Program-made: the position numbers and the translations under genes
Assembly: GCA_002421805.1 (NCBI GenBank)
Contig: DISM01000002.1
Coordinates: 71,454 to 135,453, forward strand
Direction of reading: 5' to 3'
Source of the DNA: Candidatus Omnitrophica bacterium UBA6210
Lineage (GTDB): Bacteria > Omnitrophota > Gorgyraeia > Velamenicoccales > Velamenicoccaceae
Length of the DNA: 64,000 nt
The notes under the pieces: model-generated
Database searches by the model: none
What the model was told of the DNA's origin: nothing
The model's input: only the letters and a program-made list of their open reading frames with translations
Shown here: in pieces, positions 16,304-25,099 of the stretch
How the letters are laid out: each line of letters opens with the position of its first letter
Position numbering within the stretch: position 1 is the stretch's first letter

Positions 16304-17690
16304 TGAATTAATCCAGAACAAATATTTCCGCGCCGCGGCCGCCCTTATCTCAAAAAAGGAGGGGGTCGCATGCGAAACGCTCCTCAAGAGCGTGGCCGCC
16401 GGCCGCTGCGTCATCCCTCTCAATAATCACAGGCAGATCGCCACTCCTTGTGGCATCGGAGAAAATCTCTGCACCAAGATCAATGTGAACCTCGGAACAT
16501 CGCCTGACAAGGTTAACCTTAAAGCGGAACTCAAAAAACTCGAGTTGGCCGTCGAACTCGGCGCCGACGCTGTCATGGACCTGAGCCTGGGGGGAGATCT
16601 AAGAAAAATCCGCCGGGCCATCCTCGAGGCATCGCCGCTCCCGCTGGGAACGGTCCCCATTTACGAAGCCGCCATGCGGATGCAAAAGAAACGGGGTTCT
16701 TTTCTTAAAATGGAGGCCGGGGACATCTTCGACGTCTTGGAAGAGCAGGCCTGTGACGGGGTGGACTTTTTCACGATCCACTGCGGCATCAACAAAAAAA
16801 GCCTGGATGTCTTTTTGAAATCCAGAAGACTCCTGGACATCGTCAGCCGCGGCGGTGCCATCCTCGTCAACTGGATGAGAAAGAACGGAAAAGAGAATCC
16901 TCTGTTCGAATATTTCGACAGGGTGCTCGACATTGCCAAGCGCCACGGCATCACCCTGAGTCTCGGCGACGGCATGCGGCCTGGATGCATCGCAGACGCA
17001 ACAGACGCCTCCCAGATAGCCGAATTGAAAGAACTCGGAAAATTGACGCAGAGGGCCAGAAAGGCCGGCGTCCAGGTCCTAGTCGAAGGCCCCGGCCACG
17101 TTCCTTTGCATCAGATCCAGAAAAACATGGAACTGGAGAAAAAAATTTGCGATGGGGCGCCGTTCTATGTCCTGGGCCCCCTGGTAACGGATATCGGAGC
17201 CGGCTATGACCACATCACGGGCGCCATCGGCGGGGCGCTGGCCGCTTATTACGGCGCCGACTTCCTGTGTTATCTCACCCCCGCCGAGCACATCCGCCAT
17301 CCTTCCGTGGACGACACCCGCCAGGGGATCGTAGCATCAAAAATCGCGGCTCATGCCGCGGACATCGCCCGCGGCCTCAAGGGGGCTGCCGGACCGGACC
17401 GTCGCATGGCCATCGCCAGAAAACACAGGGACTGGCAGAAACAGATCAGGTACGCGATCGATCCCAAAAAAACGAAAGAATACAAACTGTCTTCCAGGCC
17501 AAAAACAAAAGGTGTCTGCACCATGTGCGGAGAATTCTGCTCCATCAGGCTGATTGACACCTGTCTGCCTCGGCCTCGGCCTCCGGCCAGGGCCGCGGCC
17601 AGGGCCGCGGCCAGGGCCAGGGCCAAAGGCAGGCCCGCCGGTACTGCGCATATACCCGCAAAGCCAAAAAGCAACATTAAGACTTATTGA
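16296..17690 (+). CDS. thiC: phosphomethylpyrimidine synthase (ThiC), unusual C-terminal tail
   Basis: ThiC is a radical SAM-like enzyme making HMP-P from aminoimidazole ribotide. The 464-residue product has MDLSLGGDLRKIR, TVPIYEA, FFTIHCGI, SLGDGMRPGC and EGPGHVPLHQI in order. The iron-sulfur motif near the end is CTMCGEFC (CX2CX3C, one residue shorter than the E. coli spacing), as in the shorter ThiC class. After it comes an Arg/Ala-rich tail of about 40 residues encoded by a GC repeat (17563-17640), not a family feature. BzaF, a ThiC paralogue for benzimidazole, is an alternative, but the thiD2-thiE context favours ThiC. Confidence 0.9.
   Translation: MYDELIQNKYFRAAAALISKKEGVACETLLKSVAAGRCVIPLNNHRQIATPCGIGENLCTKINVNLGTSPDKVNLKAELKKLELAVELGADAVMDLSLGGDLRKIRRAILEASPLPLGTVPIYEAAMRMQKKRGSFLKMEAGDIFDVLEEQACDGVDFFTIHCGINKKSLDVFLKSRRLLDIVSRGGAILVNWMRKNGKENPLFEYFDRVLDIAKRHGITLSLGDGMRPGCIADATDASQIAELKELGKLTQRARKAGVQVLVEGPGHVPLHQIQKNMELEKKICDGAPFYVLGPLVTDIGAGYDHITGAIGGALAAYYGADFLCYLTPAEHIRHPSVDDTRQGIVASKIAAHAADIARGLKGAAGPDRRMAIARKHRDWQKQIRYAIDPKKTKEYKLSSRPKTKGVCTMCGEFCSIRLIDTCLPRPRPPARAAARAAARARAKGRPAGTAHIPAKPKSNIKTY
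17563..17640 (+). repeat. GC-rich tandem repeat inside the 3' end of thiC
   Basis: Short units of CGGCCT, then GGCCAGGGCCGC in about two and a half imperfect copies, then GGGCCAGGGCCAAAGGC. The repeat encodes the Arg/Pro and Arg/Ala-rich tail of ThiC. It looks like local slippage expansion. Confidence 0.75.
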
Positions 17691-17715
17691 CGAACAACTT
17701 GCCTGGTGATAGAAT
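17687..17715 (+). promoter_or_regulatory. sigma70 promoter of tRNA-Gly
   Basis: TTGACG (17687-17692), a 17-base spacer and TAGAAT (17710-17715). The start site is expected near 17722, about 31 bases before the mature tRNA. The -35 box overlaps the thiC stop codon. Confidence 0.65.
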
Positions 17716-17752
17716 AAACCGCCTGTGTAGACAGAAGAATAAAAATAAATTT

Positions 17753-17823
17753 GCGAGCGTAGTTCAGTGGTAGAACACCAGCTTCCCAAGCTGGTTATGT
17801 GGGTTCGATTCCCATCGCTCGCT
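17753..17823 (+). tRNA. tRNA-Gly (anticodon CCC)
   Basis: Acceptor GCGAGCG (17753-17759) pairs with CGCTCGC (17816-17822); discriminator T at 17823. The D arm GTTCAGTGGTAGAAC, anticodon arm CCAGC-TTCCCAA-GCTGG with CCC at positions 34-36, and T arm TGGGTTCGATTCCCA are all intact. The 71-base length is normal for glycine tRNA. CCA is not encoded. Confidence 0.96.
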
Positions 17824-17853
17824 CTGAAAGATAAGCGGCGTATTGGTAACAAG

Positions 17854-17916
17854 AAACGCTGTGGGTTTCCGCCGGAGGCGGACCCGCCTAAATGATTTTT
17901 TTGAGAAGCGTTTTTT
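17854..17916 (+). terminator. intrinsic terminator after tRNA-Gly
   Basis: AAACGCT (17854-17860) pairs with AGCGTTT (17907-17913), followed by a T-run. Between them is a second hairpin, TCCGCC-GGA-GGCGGA (17868-17882), of the same core as the repeats near rpsU, followed by a seven-T run at 17896-17902. Both structures could end the tRNA transcript. Confidence 0.7.
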
Positions 17917-17934
17917 AGCTGTCGGTTTTATTAT

Positions 17935-18630
17935 ATGTCTTACATACAATTCTTCGCAGCGGCATGGCTTGTGGTTGGATTATCAGCTTGCGCAAGCGCA
18001 CCAACACCCCAGGCCCACCAGGATGCCATCGCTACCCTGCCCGTACTATCGTCTTCCTCATTGCCGGCTTCCACACACACCGTCGTCACGGGAGAAACCC
18101 TCTGGCGCATCGCCCGCATGTACCAAACAGACCCTGAAGAGATCGCCCGTCTCAACAAAATATCGGATTCGATGACGATCTCTGCAGGGCAAACACTCAT
18201 GATTCCCGGGCAACGAAAAAATATAGAACCGACATCCAATTTTACGGCCGGAGGCGGCACAGAAGACTTCATCTGGCCTGTCAAGGGCCGCATCACGGCT
18301 TATTTCCGCCAAAAGACCGGAGGCATCAACAATAAAGGCATCGATATCTCGACACACGACGTGCAGGATATCATGGCCTCCAGGGACGGACGTGTTGTTT
18401 TTATCGGGAGGCTGACCGGATACGGACAAACCATCATCCTCGATCACAAAGACGGCTTGTGCACCGTCTACTGCGGTTACGCGGCCTCCAGCGTCAAAAT
18501 CGGAGACGAAGTCAAGCAAGGAACCATCCTGGCCAAAACAGGGAATGCTTCCGGCACAGATACGGACTCGTTCCATTTTGAGATCCGCAGAAAACACAGG
18601 CCTCAAAATCCGCTATTTTATCTGGACTGA
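17935..18630 (+). CDS. LysM and M23 peptidase lipoprotein
   Basis: A 231-residue predicted lipoprotein: the signal peptide ends in LSAC (Cys 19). A LysM domain (about 45-85, TVVTGETLWRIARMYQTDPEE) binds peptidoglycan and a C-terminal M23/LytM domain follows (IWPVKGRITAYFRQKTGGINNKGIDIS, then HFEIRRK). In the LytM domain the usual H-x(3)-D opening is IDIS and the central HxH is not seen, so it is likely a non-catalytic NlpD-type activator of cell-wall amidases rather than an active endopeptidase. A TATTAT box lies directly before the ATG. Confidence 0.88.
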   Translation: MSYIQFFAAAWLVVGLSACASAPTPQAHQDAIATLPVLSSSSLPASTHTVVTGETLWRIARMYQTDPEEIARLNKISDSMTISAGQTLMIPGQRKNIEPTSNFTAGGGTEDFIWPVKGRITAYFRQKTGGINNKGIDISTHDVQDIMASRDGRVVFIGRLTGYGQTIILDHKDGLCTVYCGYAASSVKIGDEVKQGTILAKTGNASGTDTDSFHFEIRRKHRPQNPLFYLD

Positions 18631-18631
18631 C

Positions 18632-20257
18632 ATGGATAACGTTATTGCGTCTTTACGCAAAGAGATCCTGGATCTGCTCCATAAGCGCCTCTCGGACTTC
18701 CGGGACGGATATCGGCAAAATGTCGCTATCCTTGGCGAAGAGCTGATCGGCAAGACCACCGTCCTGAAAAAATTTCTGGACGGTTTCAAAACAGAGGGGA
18801 TCATCCCGATCTACGTGGAGATCTTTCCCCATGAATATTCCCTCTTTCTCAAAAGGTGCCTCAACAGTCTTCTGTTCAACTATCTTAAAGGCGCCCAGCT
18901 TCTTTCCTCCCGGGAGACATTGGACATCCTGGTCAAGCGCACCAAAGACCTTCTGCCCCAGACGGCGGCGGCAGCGGAATCCTTCCTGAAGAAAATAGAC
19001 AAAGAACGTCCCGATCGGCTGTTCTCGGAGCTTTTTGATCTCTTCGAACTTTTTTCCACGGAAAGCCAGCGCCGGATCGTCATCGTTTTCGACGAATTCC
19101 ATCACCTGAAAAAACTCGGGTATGACGATATCTGCAGCGACCTCGGCAAAAGGATCATGCTGCAAAAGAACACCCTTTTTATCTTTTCCAGCTCCCATAA
19201 GACGCTCGCCAAAGACATCCTGCTCAGCGACCTTTCGCTTTTGTTCGGTAATTTTGAAACACTGGAACTGGAGAATTTCACGGGGCCGGGAAGCGAACAG
19301 ATCATTGCCAAGATCTTCGGTGAGATCGAGATCTCAAAAGACCTGATGGATTTTCTGATCCACTTCACAGGGGGCCATCCGTTCTACCTCAAGATCCTTT
19401 CCGAAGAAGCGGCTGTCGCCTGCCGCGCCGCACAGGAGAAAACCCTGAGTGCCGATATCCTCATCCGGACCCTTGAAAAGCTCCTTTTCCACGACTGGGG
19501 GGTCTTCAACCTGCGCTTCACGATGCGCCTGGCCCTTCTGACCCTGGGACGAAACAAGAACGACTTCATCTATCTTTTGGACGCCATCGCCCTGGGAAAG
19601 AACCGCCTCAAAGACCTGGCGCCCCACCTGCGGCAACAACGTTCGCAGGTCATCCAAAAATGCAACAAACTTATCGATCTGGGCATCCTGGCCAAAAACG
19701 GGTCTTTCTATATCATTGCGGACAAACTCCTGGCTTTCTGGCTCAAATTCGCCCATGCAGAAAAACTCAACAGCTTAAGCCACGACCTGACGGAACAAGT
19801 GGCTCATTTCCACCGCCAGATCCAAAGCGAGATCGACGTCTTTTTGAACGTCTCCAAAAAATCGTTCGCCGACAGGATCTGCGAAGTCTTCAACCAGTTC
19901 GAGGTCGACGATGAGATCTTGATCGACCGCAAAAAATTCCAGCTCGATGCCTTCAAAGAACTCAAACTCATCACATTCGAAAACTCCAACCTGCGCGTCG
20001 GCATTTTCGGAAAGACCCAGGACAACCTCTGGATCGCCGCCATCAAAGAAGACGGCATCAACGAACACGACGTCACGGAATTCATTGCAATGGCCAGGTC
20101 CTTCAAACAAAAAAAGGTCAACAAGATCATCATCGGCCTGGGAGAGATCGACCGTAATGCAAAGCTCCTGGCCAAAGAGTCCCGCATCGCCACATGGGGC
20201 ATCGAGAACGTCAACGACCTTTTGGAACTTTACGGCAAACCACGGATCATAAAATAA
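18632..20257 (+). CDS. P-loop ATPase of the archaeal-ATPase/STAND-like group
   Basis: A 541-residue protein starting MDNVIASLRKEILDLLHKRL. A Walker A is seen at GEELIGKTT (about 33-41) and a Walker B at RRIVIVFDEFHHL (about 145-157), followed by a sensor-like FIFSSSHKTL. The middle resembles winged-helix segments of archaeal-type ATPases and the last 120 residues form a possible nuclease-like or restriction-like domain (LWIAAIKEDGINEHDVTEFI, KVNKIIIGLGEI). The function is unknown. The frame is open upstream inside the M23 gene, but the ATG two bases after that stop is the sensible start. Confidence 0.75.
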   Translation: MDNVIASLRKEILDLLHKRLSDFRDGYRQNVAILGEELIGKTTVLKKFLDGFKTEGIIPIYVEIFPHEYSLFLKRCLNSLLFNYLKGAQLLSSRETLDILVKRTKDLLPQTAAAAESFLKKIDKERPDRLFSELFDLFELFSTESQRRIVIVFDEFHHLKKLGYDDICSDLGKRIMLQKNTLFIFSSSHKTLAKDILLSDLSLLFGNFETLELENFTGPGSEQIIAKIFGEIEISKDLMDFLIHFTGGHPFYLKILSEEAAVACRAAQEKTLSADILIRTLEKLLFHDWGVFNLRFTMRLALLTLGRNKNDFIYLLDAIALGKNRLKDLAPHLRQQRSQVIQKCNKLIDLGILAKNGSFYIIADKLLAFWLKFAHAEKLNSLSHDLTEQVAHFHRQIQSEIDVFLNVSKKSFADRICEVFNQFEVDDEILIDRKKFQLDAFKELKLITFENSNLRVGIFGKTQDNLWIAAIKEDGINEHDVTEFIAMARSFKQKKVNKIIIGLGEIDRNAKLLAKESRIATWGIENVNDLLELYGKPRIIK

Positions 20258-20745
20258 TGCGCATCTGCGTCATCTCCGATACCCATATACCGGACAGATA
20301 TGAAGGACTCCCCGCCCAGCTCGTTTCAGAAATAAAAAAATCAGACCTCGTCATTCATGCAGGCGACTTTACCTCTTTCGACCTCTACCAGCAGATCAAA
20401 CATCTCAAACCGCTCAAGGCGGTCCTCGGCAACATGGATGCCTCGGAACTTCGTGAACACCTGAAAGAAAAAGAAACGTTCAACGTCAAAAATTTCAAAA
20501 TCGGCGTCATGCACGGCTATGGTAAGCCCGAGAAGATCATGGAGACAGTGAAAGAAAACTTCAATAATTCTTTCGACCTCATCATCTTCGGACACTCGCA
20601 TACGCCGTACCAGGAAACATCAGGCAAGACGGTTTATCTCAATCCGGGGAGCCCCACCGACAAAATCTTCACTCCCTACAATACCTTCGGGATCGTCGAG
20701 ATCAACGCAGAGTTGCATGCCCGGATCGAAAGGATGGAGCCATGA
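20257..20745 (+). CDS. YfcE/MJ0936-type phosphodiesterase
   Basis: A 162-residue calcineurin-like phosphoesterase. Metal-binding motifs are in order: ISDTHIPDR (about 5-13), HAGDFTS, LGNMD, MHGYG and FGHSHTP. It hydrolyses phosphodiester bonds; the natural substrate is unknown. The ATG overlaps the previous TAA by one base, and its end overlaps the HIT gene by four bases. Confidence 0.92.
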   Translation: MRICVISDTHIPDRYEGLPAQLVSEIKKSDLVIHAGDFTSFDLYQQIKHLKPLKAVLGNMDASELREHLKEKETFNVKNFKIGVMHGYGKPEKIMETVKENFNNSFDLIIFGHSHTPYQETSGKTVYLNPGSPTDKIFTPYNTFGIVEINAELHARIERMEP

Positions 20746-21212
20746 ATAAGCTCTGGGCCCCGTGGAGGATCAGCTATATCAAGAAGATCAAAAAAGAGAA
20801 AGGGTGCCTTTTCTGCCGTGCGCGCCTGAAAAAAAACGGCCGTAAGCACCATGTCTTCCTGCGCACGCGCACATCCCTGGCCATGCTCAATATTTATCCT
20901 TACAACAACGGCCATATCATGGTGGCACCCGTGCGCCATGTCGCATCACTCGAACGGCTGAGCAAAGACGAGCTGATGGATGTGATGGACTGTCTCAAGA
21001 AATCCCAGGTGCTCCTGCGCAGGGCCCTGAAACCCGAAGGGTTCAACATCGGGATCAACGAGGGCCGGGTGGCCGGCGCAGGCATCGAAAAACATCTCCA
21101 TATCCATGTCGTGCCGCGATGGCAGGGAGACTCGAACTTTATGCCCGCCATCGCCGATACCAAAGTCATCTCTCAATCCCTGAACTCTTTATATAAGGAA
21201 CTGACGCGATGA
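20742..21212 (+). CDS. HIT family protein (AP4A phosphorylase-like)
   Basis: A 156-residue HIT-domain protein. The active-site triad is HLHIHVVPRW (about 116-125), and an N-terminal CLFCRA begins a zinc-type cysteine pair seen in the AP4A phosphorylase-like branch. Such enzymes split dinucleoside polyphosphates. It sits in a four-gene run with a phosphodiesterase, a dGTPase and an HD-GYP protein, so nucleotide housekeeping is a fair guess. Confidence 0.9.
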   Translation: MNKLWAPWRISYIKKIKKEKGCLFCRARLKKNGRKHHVFLRTRTSLAMLNIYPYNNGHIMVAPVRHVASLERLSKDELMDVMDCLKKSQVLLRRALKPEGFNIGINEGRVAGAGIEKHLHIHVVPRWQGDSNFMPAIADTKVISQSLNSLYKELTR

Positions 21213-22366
21213 ATCCTTGCGTCAACATTCACGAACTGGAAGACCGATACCTGGCGCCTTACGCGGCCAAGACGAAAGACTCCCGCGGCCGTCGCTACAA
21301 AGAACCGGAACACGCCTATCGCAGCCTCTATCAACGCGACCGCGACCGCGTCATCCATAGCGCCGCCTTCCGCAGGCTGGAATATAAAACCCAAGTCTTT
21401 GTCAACCACGAAGGCGATTATTACCGCACCCGCCTGACCCATTCTCTTGAAGTCTCGCAGATCGCGCGGACCCTGGCCAAGGCCCTTCGGCTCAATGAAG
21501 AGCTTACGGAGGCGCTCGCGCTGGCGCATGATCTCGGCCACACGCCGTTCGGCCACGCGGGAGAAGAGATCCTCAACAAACTCATGAAGACCTACGGAGG
21601 CTTCAATCACAATCTCCACACCTTAAAGATCGTCGACAAACTCGAAGAACGCTATCCCGAATTCCCGGGCCTTAACCTGACATGGGAAACGCGCGAAGGG
21701 ATCGTCAAACATACCACTTCATACGACAAAGCGCGCATTCCCAGGGAACTGGAACCTCTTTTGATGCCCTCGCTGGAAGCACAAATTGTTGACATCGCCG
21801 ACGAAATAGCTTATGATAATCATGACCTCGATGACGGACTGACGTCGGGATTGATCTCGGAAGCGGCCTTGGACGGTGTTGCCTTGTGGCGCAACACCAA
21901 AGAAAAGATCGAGAGGCGTTTTCCTTCCATCGAGGCGCCGAAAAAGAAATATCAGATCATTCGCAACCTTATCGCCATCCTGGTGGATGACGCCATCGAA
22001 GAATCGAGCCGCCGCCTGAAACACGGCAAGATCAGGAACATCGACGACGTCAGGCAATATGCGGGACGGTTGGTAGATTTCAGCGACGCCCTGAAGAAAC
22101 AAAGGCAACCCTTACGCGCGTTCCTGAAAAAAGAGCTCTACAACCACTATCGGGTCAACCGGATGTCCGATAAGGCCAGAAGGTTCATTGAAGAGATTTT
22201 CCGTGCCTACATTCATAACACAGCCATGCTTCCTGCTGAACACCAACACAAAATCAAGACAAAAAGAGATGCCTACGAAGTCGTCTGCGACTATATCGCG
22301 GGCATGACAGACCGGTTCGCTCTCGATGAGCACGAAAAACTATTCAACCCTTACAAAAAAGTATAA
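21209..22366 (+). CDS. dgt: deoxyguanosinetriphosphate triphosphohydrolase-like protein
   Basis: A 385-residue HD-domain dNTPase. N-terminal RRYKEPEHAYRSLYQRDRDR and RRLEYKTQVF are family hallmarks, followed by the metal-binding HD motif LAHDLGHTPFGHAGE (about 109-123) and a late IVDIADEIAYDNHDLDD with the second Asp. It hydrolyses dNTPs to the nucleoside and triphosphate. ATGA overlap with the HIT gene. Confidence 0.95.
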   Translation: MNPCVNIHELEDRYLAPYAAKTKDSRGRRYKEPEHAYRSLYQRDRDRVIHSAAFRRLEYKTQVFVNHEGDYYRTRLTHSLEVSQIARTLAKALRLNEELTEALALAHDLGHTPFGHAGEEILNKLMKTYGGFNHNLHTLKIVDKLEERYPEFPGLNLTWETREGIVKHTTSYDKARIPRELEPLLMPSLEAQIVDIADEIAYDNHDLDDGLTSGLISEAALDGVALWRNTKEKIERRFPSIEAPKKKYQIIRNLIAILVDDAIEESSRRLKHGKIRNIDDVRQYAGRLVDFSDALKKQRQPLRAFLKKELYNHYRVNRMSDKARRFIEEIFRAYIHNTAMLPAEHQHKIKTKRDAYEVVCDYIAGMTDRFALDEHEKLFNPYKKV

Positions 22367-23408
22367 GGCACTGGTCTCAGCCCTGCATTCGATCTACCGG
22401 CTGATCAACACGACCTACGATCTGACCGACCTGGCGAGCCGTCTGACAAAACTCCTGTCCCAGATCTTCAAAGCCGATAACAGCACTTTCGTCCTTCTGA
22501 CCCCTTCCAAAAACAACAAAAAGATCGCCACGCGCTGCTCCATCGACAACAACAAGCGCCTGGTATCCAATAAGAAGGTCCCTGTCAAGAGCAACCTCGA
22601 ACGCAGGCTTGTCGCCACGAGCTCGGCGATCAAAAAAGACGACATCCTGGCCGTCCCCCTGATCAGCGACGACATCATCGGTTATATCATCATCCGCCGC
22701 AACAAAAAAACCGTCAAGAAAGAAGGGGGGTTCGATTATTTCGATTTCGAGACCCTGATGACCCTGGCCGGCCAGATCGTCATGGCCATCAAAAACCTCC
22801 AATTGTATCTTGAGCAGGAAAAAATGGTCATGGGCACCATCAAATCCCTGGTTACGGTCCTCGATTCCAAGGTCCCGCCAGCTTACGCGCACACACCGTA
22901 TTTCTCCAGACTCGTCAAGGCCCTGGCGGAAGAGATGCACCTGAATAAAAAGGAGGTCGACAGCCTCAAATATGCCAGCATGCTCCACGACGCCGGCAAG
23001 GTCAACATCCCGACCGAGATCCTGACAAAAACCTCGCACCTGACAGGAGAGGAATACGACATCGTCAAACGTCATCCCATCACGAGCGCGGAGATCATCA
23101 AGCACGTCCAGATCCTCAAACCCGTCCTGCCCATCATCCTCCACCATCACGAAAAATTCGACGGCTCCGGTTATCCTTCGCGGCTCAAAAAGAGCCAGAT
23201 CCCCATCGGTGCCAGGATCATGTCGGTCGCCGACGCTTTCGATGCCATGGTTTACGGCCGCCCCTACAGAGAGCGAGTTTCCGTCAAGGATGCGATGGAC
23301 GAGATCAGAAAACACAGCGGAACACAATTCGATCCTTCGATCGTCAAGTGCCTCATCAAGGTCTTTCATAATAAAAAATTGAAAAAATACTTGAATTTAA
23401 CTCAATAG
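22326..23408 (+). CDS. GAF and HD-GYP domain cyclic-di-GMP phosphodiesterase
   Basis: A 360-residue protein with a GAF-like N-terminal sensor (about 30-160) and an HD-GYP domain (about 175-360). The catalytic signatures HDAGKV (about 221-226) and HHHEKFDGSGYP (about 275-286) are intact, so cyclic-di-GMP hydrolysis is expected. The start lies 41 bases inside dgt. This part of the genome also has a GGDEF-like protein and three PilZ proteins, the other parts of such signalling. Confidence 0.92.
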   Translation: MSTKNYSTLTKKYKALVSALHSIYRLINTTYDLTDLASRLTKLLSQIFKADNSTFVLLTPSKNNKKIATRCSIDNNKRLVSNKKVPVKSNLERRLVATSSAIKKDDILAVPLISDDIIGYIIIRRNKKTVKKEGGFDYFDFETLMTLAGQIVMAIKNLQLYLEQEKMVMGTIKSLVTVLDSKVPPAYAHTPYFSRLVKALAEEMHLNKKEVDSLKYASMLHDAGKVNIPTEILTKTSHLTGEEYDIVKRHPITSAEIIKHVQILKPVLPIILHHHEKFDGSGYPSRLKKSQIPIGARIMSVADAFDAMVYGRPYRERVSVKDAMDEIRKHSGTQFDPSIVKCLIKVFHNKKLKKYLNLTQ

Positions 23409-23418
23409 TAACTATAAT
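23391..23418 (+). promoter_or_regulatory. promoter for the SPOR-domain gene
   Basis: TTGAAT (23391-23396), a 16-base spacer and TATAAT (23413-23418). The ATG at 23428 starts nine bases after the -10 box, so the transcript would have a leader of about three bases or none. Confidence 0.7.
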
Positions 23419-23427
23419 ACTGCCAAC

Positions 23428-24054
23428 ATGATAAACACAAATCCCAGGGGCGAGCAGATTGAATTTGACGTTTTCCCTAAACAGGATAAATCGGATTATT
23501 CGTATCTTTCTGGGATCAAAGAAGATGGGGCGAGGAATTCTGCGTCAGTCAATGTCGTGCTCTCCACGCAAAGCATCATCATCCTTTTCATCTGTGTGTT
23601 GATGCTTTTGATCGCCAGTTTCACGGTAGGCGTTGAAAAAGGCAAGTTGGTAACAGCAAAGGCCGCAGCGGATATTAAAGAACCGACGCTGCCTGCCGCC
23701 CCCGAAAAGGTTGCCCTGCCGGCGCCTGCAACAGCGGAAAATCGCGGCGTAACGGAAAACACTGCCGCGGAGCCGCAGAAGATCCAGATCGCCGCAGCGC
23801 CGGCCCCGCAGACGGTCAAAGAGGTGCAAGCGCCATCCTCAGGATACGCTATCCAAGTCGCATCTTTAAAAAGCGAGAGCGCGGCCAAGGGTTTATCTGA
23901 AACGCTCGCAAAAAAAGGATTCGCCGCTTCTGTCAGGCCGTCAGGAAGCTACCTGATCGTCCTGGCGGGAAATTATGCCAGCAGGGAAGAGGCGCAAGGG
24001 AAGATAAAAGAATTAAAAAAAACATATTCGGACTGTTTCATTAAAAAAATCTAG
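23428..24054 (+). CDS. SPOR-domain membrane protein
   Basis: A 208-residue protein: about 48 cytoplasmic residues, a single membrane helix (about 50-70, IIILFICVLMLLIASFTVGV), an Ala/Pro-rich periplasmic linker and a C-terminal SPOR domain (SGYAIQVASLKSESAAKGLSE...YLIVLAGNYASREEAQ). SPOR domains bind denuded peptidoglycan at division sites. No SD is visible, in keeping with the leaderless promoter arrangement. Confidence 0.88.
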   Translation: MINTNPRGEQIEFDVFPKQDKSDYSYLSGIKEDGARNSASVNVVLSTQSIIILFICVLMLLIASFTVGVEKGKLVTAKAAADIKEPTLPAAPEKVALPAPATAENRGVTENTAAEPQKIQIAAAPAPQTVKEVQAPSSGYAIQVASLKSESAAKGLSETLAKKGFAASVRPSGSYLIVLAGNYASREEAQGKIKELKKTYSDCFIKKI

Positions 24055-24067
24055 CCCAGGAAGGGCA

Positions 24068-24098
24068 GGCCTCCGCAATACCGAATAAGCGGAGGGCC
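24068..24098. terminator. hairpin after the SPOR gene
   Basis: GGCCTCCGC (24068-24076) pairs with GCGGAGGGCC (24089-24098), with one bulged G. No U-run follows; it may attenuate or stabilise the message between the SPOR gene and the small basic protein gene. Confidence 0.4.
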
Positions 24099-24118
24099 AG
24101 CAAAAGGACCCAAATCAC

Positions 24119-24400
24119 ATGTCCATCCATCCATCACTGGGAGCAGCAGTCAAAGGCAAACAGGCAAAATCTGTCCTCAAAAGGACCGAACGCATCAAAT
24201 ATCTGATGAGCAAGGGGCTTTGGAAAGAGGACAGCAAAGTTTTCGGTCTGCCCAAAATCAAGGCCGTGCGCATCAAGATCAAAAAAGAAAAAACTGCTGA
24301 CAAACCGGCTGAAGAAGGCGCCGTTGCAGCAGCTGGTGCCTCCGCGCCTGCCGCCACCCCGGCTCCGGATCAGAAGGCAAAAGCCCCCGCGAAGAAATAA
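24119..24400 (+). CDS. PVC-type small basic protein
   Basis: A 93-residue highly basic protein. The first 55 residues (MSIHPSLGAAVKGKQAKSVL, then KRTERIKYLMSKGLWKEDSKVFGLPKIKAV) match the Chlamydia/Verrucomicrobia small basic protein family, thought to be nucleic-acid- or ribosome-associated and restricted to PVC bacteria and relatives. The last 35 residues are Ala/Pro/Lys-rich, as in histone-like tails. This is the strongest lineage marker in the window. Confidence 0.85.
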   Translation: MSIHPSLGAAVKGKQAKSVLKRTERIKYLMSKGLWKEDSKVFGLPKIKAVRIKIKKEKTADKPAEEGAVAAAGASAPAATPAPDQKAKAPAKK

Positions 24401-24439
24401 ATCGAGTTTGACGAACGGGCGAATGCACGAGCTTGTAAA

Positions 24440-24467
24440 TTGATACGCTCGGACGTCAATGTATTTA
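24440..24467 (+). promoter_or_regulatory. possible promoter for the M50 protease gene
   Basis: TTGATA (24440-24445), a 16-base spacer and TATTTA (24462-24467), about 27 bases before the ATG at 24494. Confidence 0.4.
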
Positions 24468-24493
24468 CCCCGGCAGAAACCTTATCGTAAAAC

Positions 24494-25099
24494 ATGGGCA
24501 TCCTGATATCGCTTTTGGTCTTTTTTTCGGCCATCGTCGTGCACGAATTCAGCCATGCCTTTGTTGCCTATAAACTCGGCGACATGACAGCCGCCAGAAG
24601 CGGGCGGCTGACGCTCAATCCGCTTGCCCACATCGATCCTTTCGGTACGATCCTCCTGCCTGTCTTTTTGATCGCTGTCAAGTCACCCGTCCTCTTCGGC
24701 TGGGCCAAACCCGTTCCCATCGATTTCTCAGCACTGAAAAATCCGAAAAAAGACATCATCTGGGTCGGCCTCGCCGGGCCGGCAGCCAATCTTCTGTTGG
24801 CGCTCCTGGCGACACTCGTCGTAAAATCAGGGACCATCTCCGGGGCGGTCATGACCCAGATCGCCGGACACATCATCCTCATCAACGTTATTCTTGCCGT
24901 CTTCAACCTGATTCCCATTCCACCGCTGGATGGATCCCGCATCATCATGGGATTGTTGCCTGTGCCCATGGCTATCCGTTATGCCGCAATAGAACCCTAT
25001 GGATTTATCGTCCTCTTTGCGTTATTATATCTGGGACTCTTTAACGTCATCATTTGGCCCATCGTTGACGGAATCATCCATATCCTGAGCCTTATATGA
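24494..25099 (+). CDS. site-2-protease-like M50 family membrane metalloprotease
   Basis: A 201-residue integral membrane protein with HEFSH (about 17-21, zinc-binding HExxH in the first helix) and a later NLIPIPPLDGSRI (about 136-148) with the third zinc ligand Asp. This is the short, PDZ-less YwhC/FtsH-type group of intramembrane proteases. The substrate is unknown. Its stop overlaps aroB. Confidence 0.93.
   Translation: MGILISLLVFFSAIVVHEFSHAFVAYKLGDMTAARSGRLTLNPLAHIDPFGTILLPVFLIAVKSPVLFGWAKPVPIDFSALKNPKKDIIWVGLAGPAANLLLALLATLVVKSGTISGAVMTQIAGHIILINVILAVFNLIPIPPLDGSRIIMGLLPVPMAIRYAAIEPYGFIVLFALLYLGLFNVIIWPIVDGIIHILSLI

Noticed and set aside
17563..17640. Possible CRISPR-like repeat at the end of thiC
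   Set aside because: Units are about 6-12 bases, contiguous and without spacers; this is a simple tandem repeat. No CRISPR array or cas gene was seen anywhere.
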